A stretch of 35,251 nt of DNA from Bacillota bacterium (GTDB taxonomy: Bacteria; Bacillota; Sulfobacillia; JAIMAT01). Below, piece by piece: positions 34,828 through 35,251 of the stretch; the stretch's first letter is position 1, and every line of letters begins with the position of its first letter. Where the stretch lies: NCBI GenBank assembly GCA_029960955.1, contig JASBVS010000013.1:1-35251 (forward strand), written 5' to 3'. The notes under the pieces are model-generated. The model was not told where the DNA came from, did not search any database, and saw only the letters and a program-made list of their open reading frames with translations. Both the position numbers and the translations under genes were made by a program.

Positions 34828-35247
34828 GTGGCACTCGACGCGCTTTCCGTGCTCATCGGTACATGGGAAATAACGGGCCGGACGTTCGATGCGAGCGAGG
34901 ACAACATCGCAGGCTCAACGGTGATTGAAGCGATCCTGGACGGCACCGTGCTCCAGATGAAGGGACGGATGCGCTTCAACGACAGGGAGCTGGAGAGCTT
35001 GGAGATCGTCTGGCGTGACCCTGTGACGGGTGGATTCGCCGCCCATGTGTACTCAACGATGGGTGCTCCGTTGGTCTATCGCTGGGAATGCGATGGCAAG
35101 ACCCTCGTCCATGCCGGCGCTGGGGCGACCTTCACGGGCACGATCAGCGCGGACGGCACTACGATCACCGGCAGTTGGAACCCCGACCCTGGTCAGCCGG
35201 TACACGCGGGCGCTGCCTACGAGGCTGTCATGCGCCGAATCACCTAG
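34828..35247 (+). CDS. Small DUF1579-like (lipocalin-like fold) protein
   Basis: This is a 139-residue soluble protein of unknown function. It opens ALDALSVLIGTWEITGRTFD, and the LxGTWE start followed by alternating short beta-strand-like segments (VLQMKGRMRFNDRELESLEI, GTISADGTTITGSWNPDPG) recalls DUF1579 and other small beta-barrel ligand-binding families. It has no signal peptide or membrane segment. GTG at 34828 follows AGGAGGG. It has less GC-rich codon use than the core genes, like the MFS gene before it, and both may have been acquired together. No link between them is shown. Confidence 0.6.
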   Translation: MALDALSVLIGTWEITGRTFDASEDNIAGSTVIEAILDGTVLQMKGRMRFNDRELESLEIVWRDPVTGGFAAHVYSTMGAPLVYRWECDGKTLVHAGAGATFTGTISADGTTITGSWNPDPGQPVHAGAAYEAVMRRIT

Positions 35248-35251
35248 CAGG

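Overview
The window is a very GC-rich chromosome segment from a Bacillota (Firmicutes) bacterium. The gene order reads dnaK-dnaJ-prmA-(PRT)-mtaB, then ddl, then rpsU-yqfC-yqfD-phoH-yqfF-ybeY-dgkA-(DUF502)-era-yqzL-recO-(DUF4342)-glyQ-glyS-ppsR-ppdK-dnaG-rpoD. This is the classic Bacillus/Clostridium block around rpsU and sigA. The sporulation genes yqfC and yqfD, the YqzL-like small protein, split glycyl-tRNA synthetase (GlyQ/GlyS) and PpsR/PpdK all point to a spore-forming lineage. The extreme G+C, together with frequent TTG and GTG starts, suggests a deep high-GC group (Thermaerobacter, Symbiobacterium, Sulfobacillus or Limnochordia type). That placement is inference; no 16S gene is present.

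Layout. 1-5307: chaperone and translation-modification genes (dnaK 3' part, dnaJ, prmA, an antisense phosphoribosyltransferase, mtaB). 5358-6563: ddl. 6628-7632: two leftward genes, an HxlR-type regulator and a small membrane protein resembling ATP synthase protein I. 7959-26999: a long rightward run of housekeeping genes, with many stop/start overlaps that imply translational coupling. It has likely internal promoters before rpsU, before DUF4342-glyQS, and inside dnaG ahead of rpoD. 27138-31495: a second rightward group holding a creatininase-family hydrolase, an M20-type amidohydrolase, maf, a bifunctional-nuclease-domain protein and a DinB-GNAT fusion.

31496-35251 is different: fragmented, visibly lower in G+C, and rich in accessory signals. 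It has an antisense remnant of a ferredoxin:thioredoxin reductase catalytic-like protein, a terminator-like hairpin, a RecU-like nuclease gene cut off by an IS256-family element (31913-33019), an MFS transporter gene with strong promoter and ribosome-binding site but an in-frame UGA at codon 47, and a small DUF1579-like protein. This is a mobile or decaying segment joined to a conserved core.

How the genes work together. The core couples protein folding (DnaKJ), ribosome and tRNA maturation (PrmA, MtaB, YbeY, Era), replication and repair (DnaG, RecO), glycine charging, the PEP/pyruvate switch (PpsR controlling PpdK) and primary sigma factor production. I found no convincing undescribed multi-gene system. 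The most worthwhile leads are the UGA-interrupted transporter, the DinB-GNAT fusion, the IS junction without target duplication, the nonstandard creatininase signature and the unexpected genes inserted in the conserved block.
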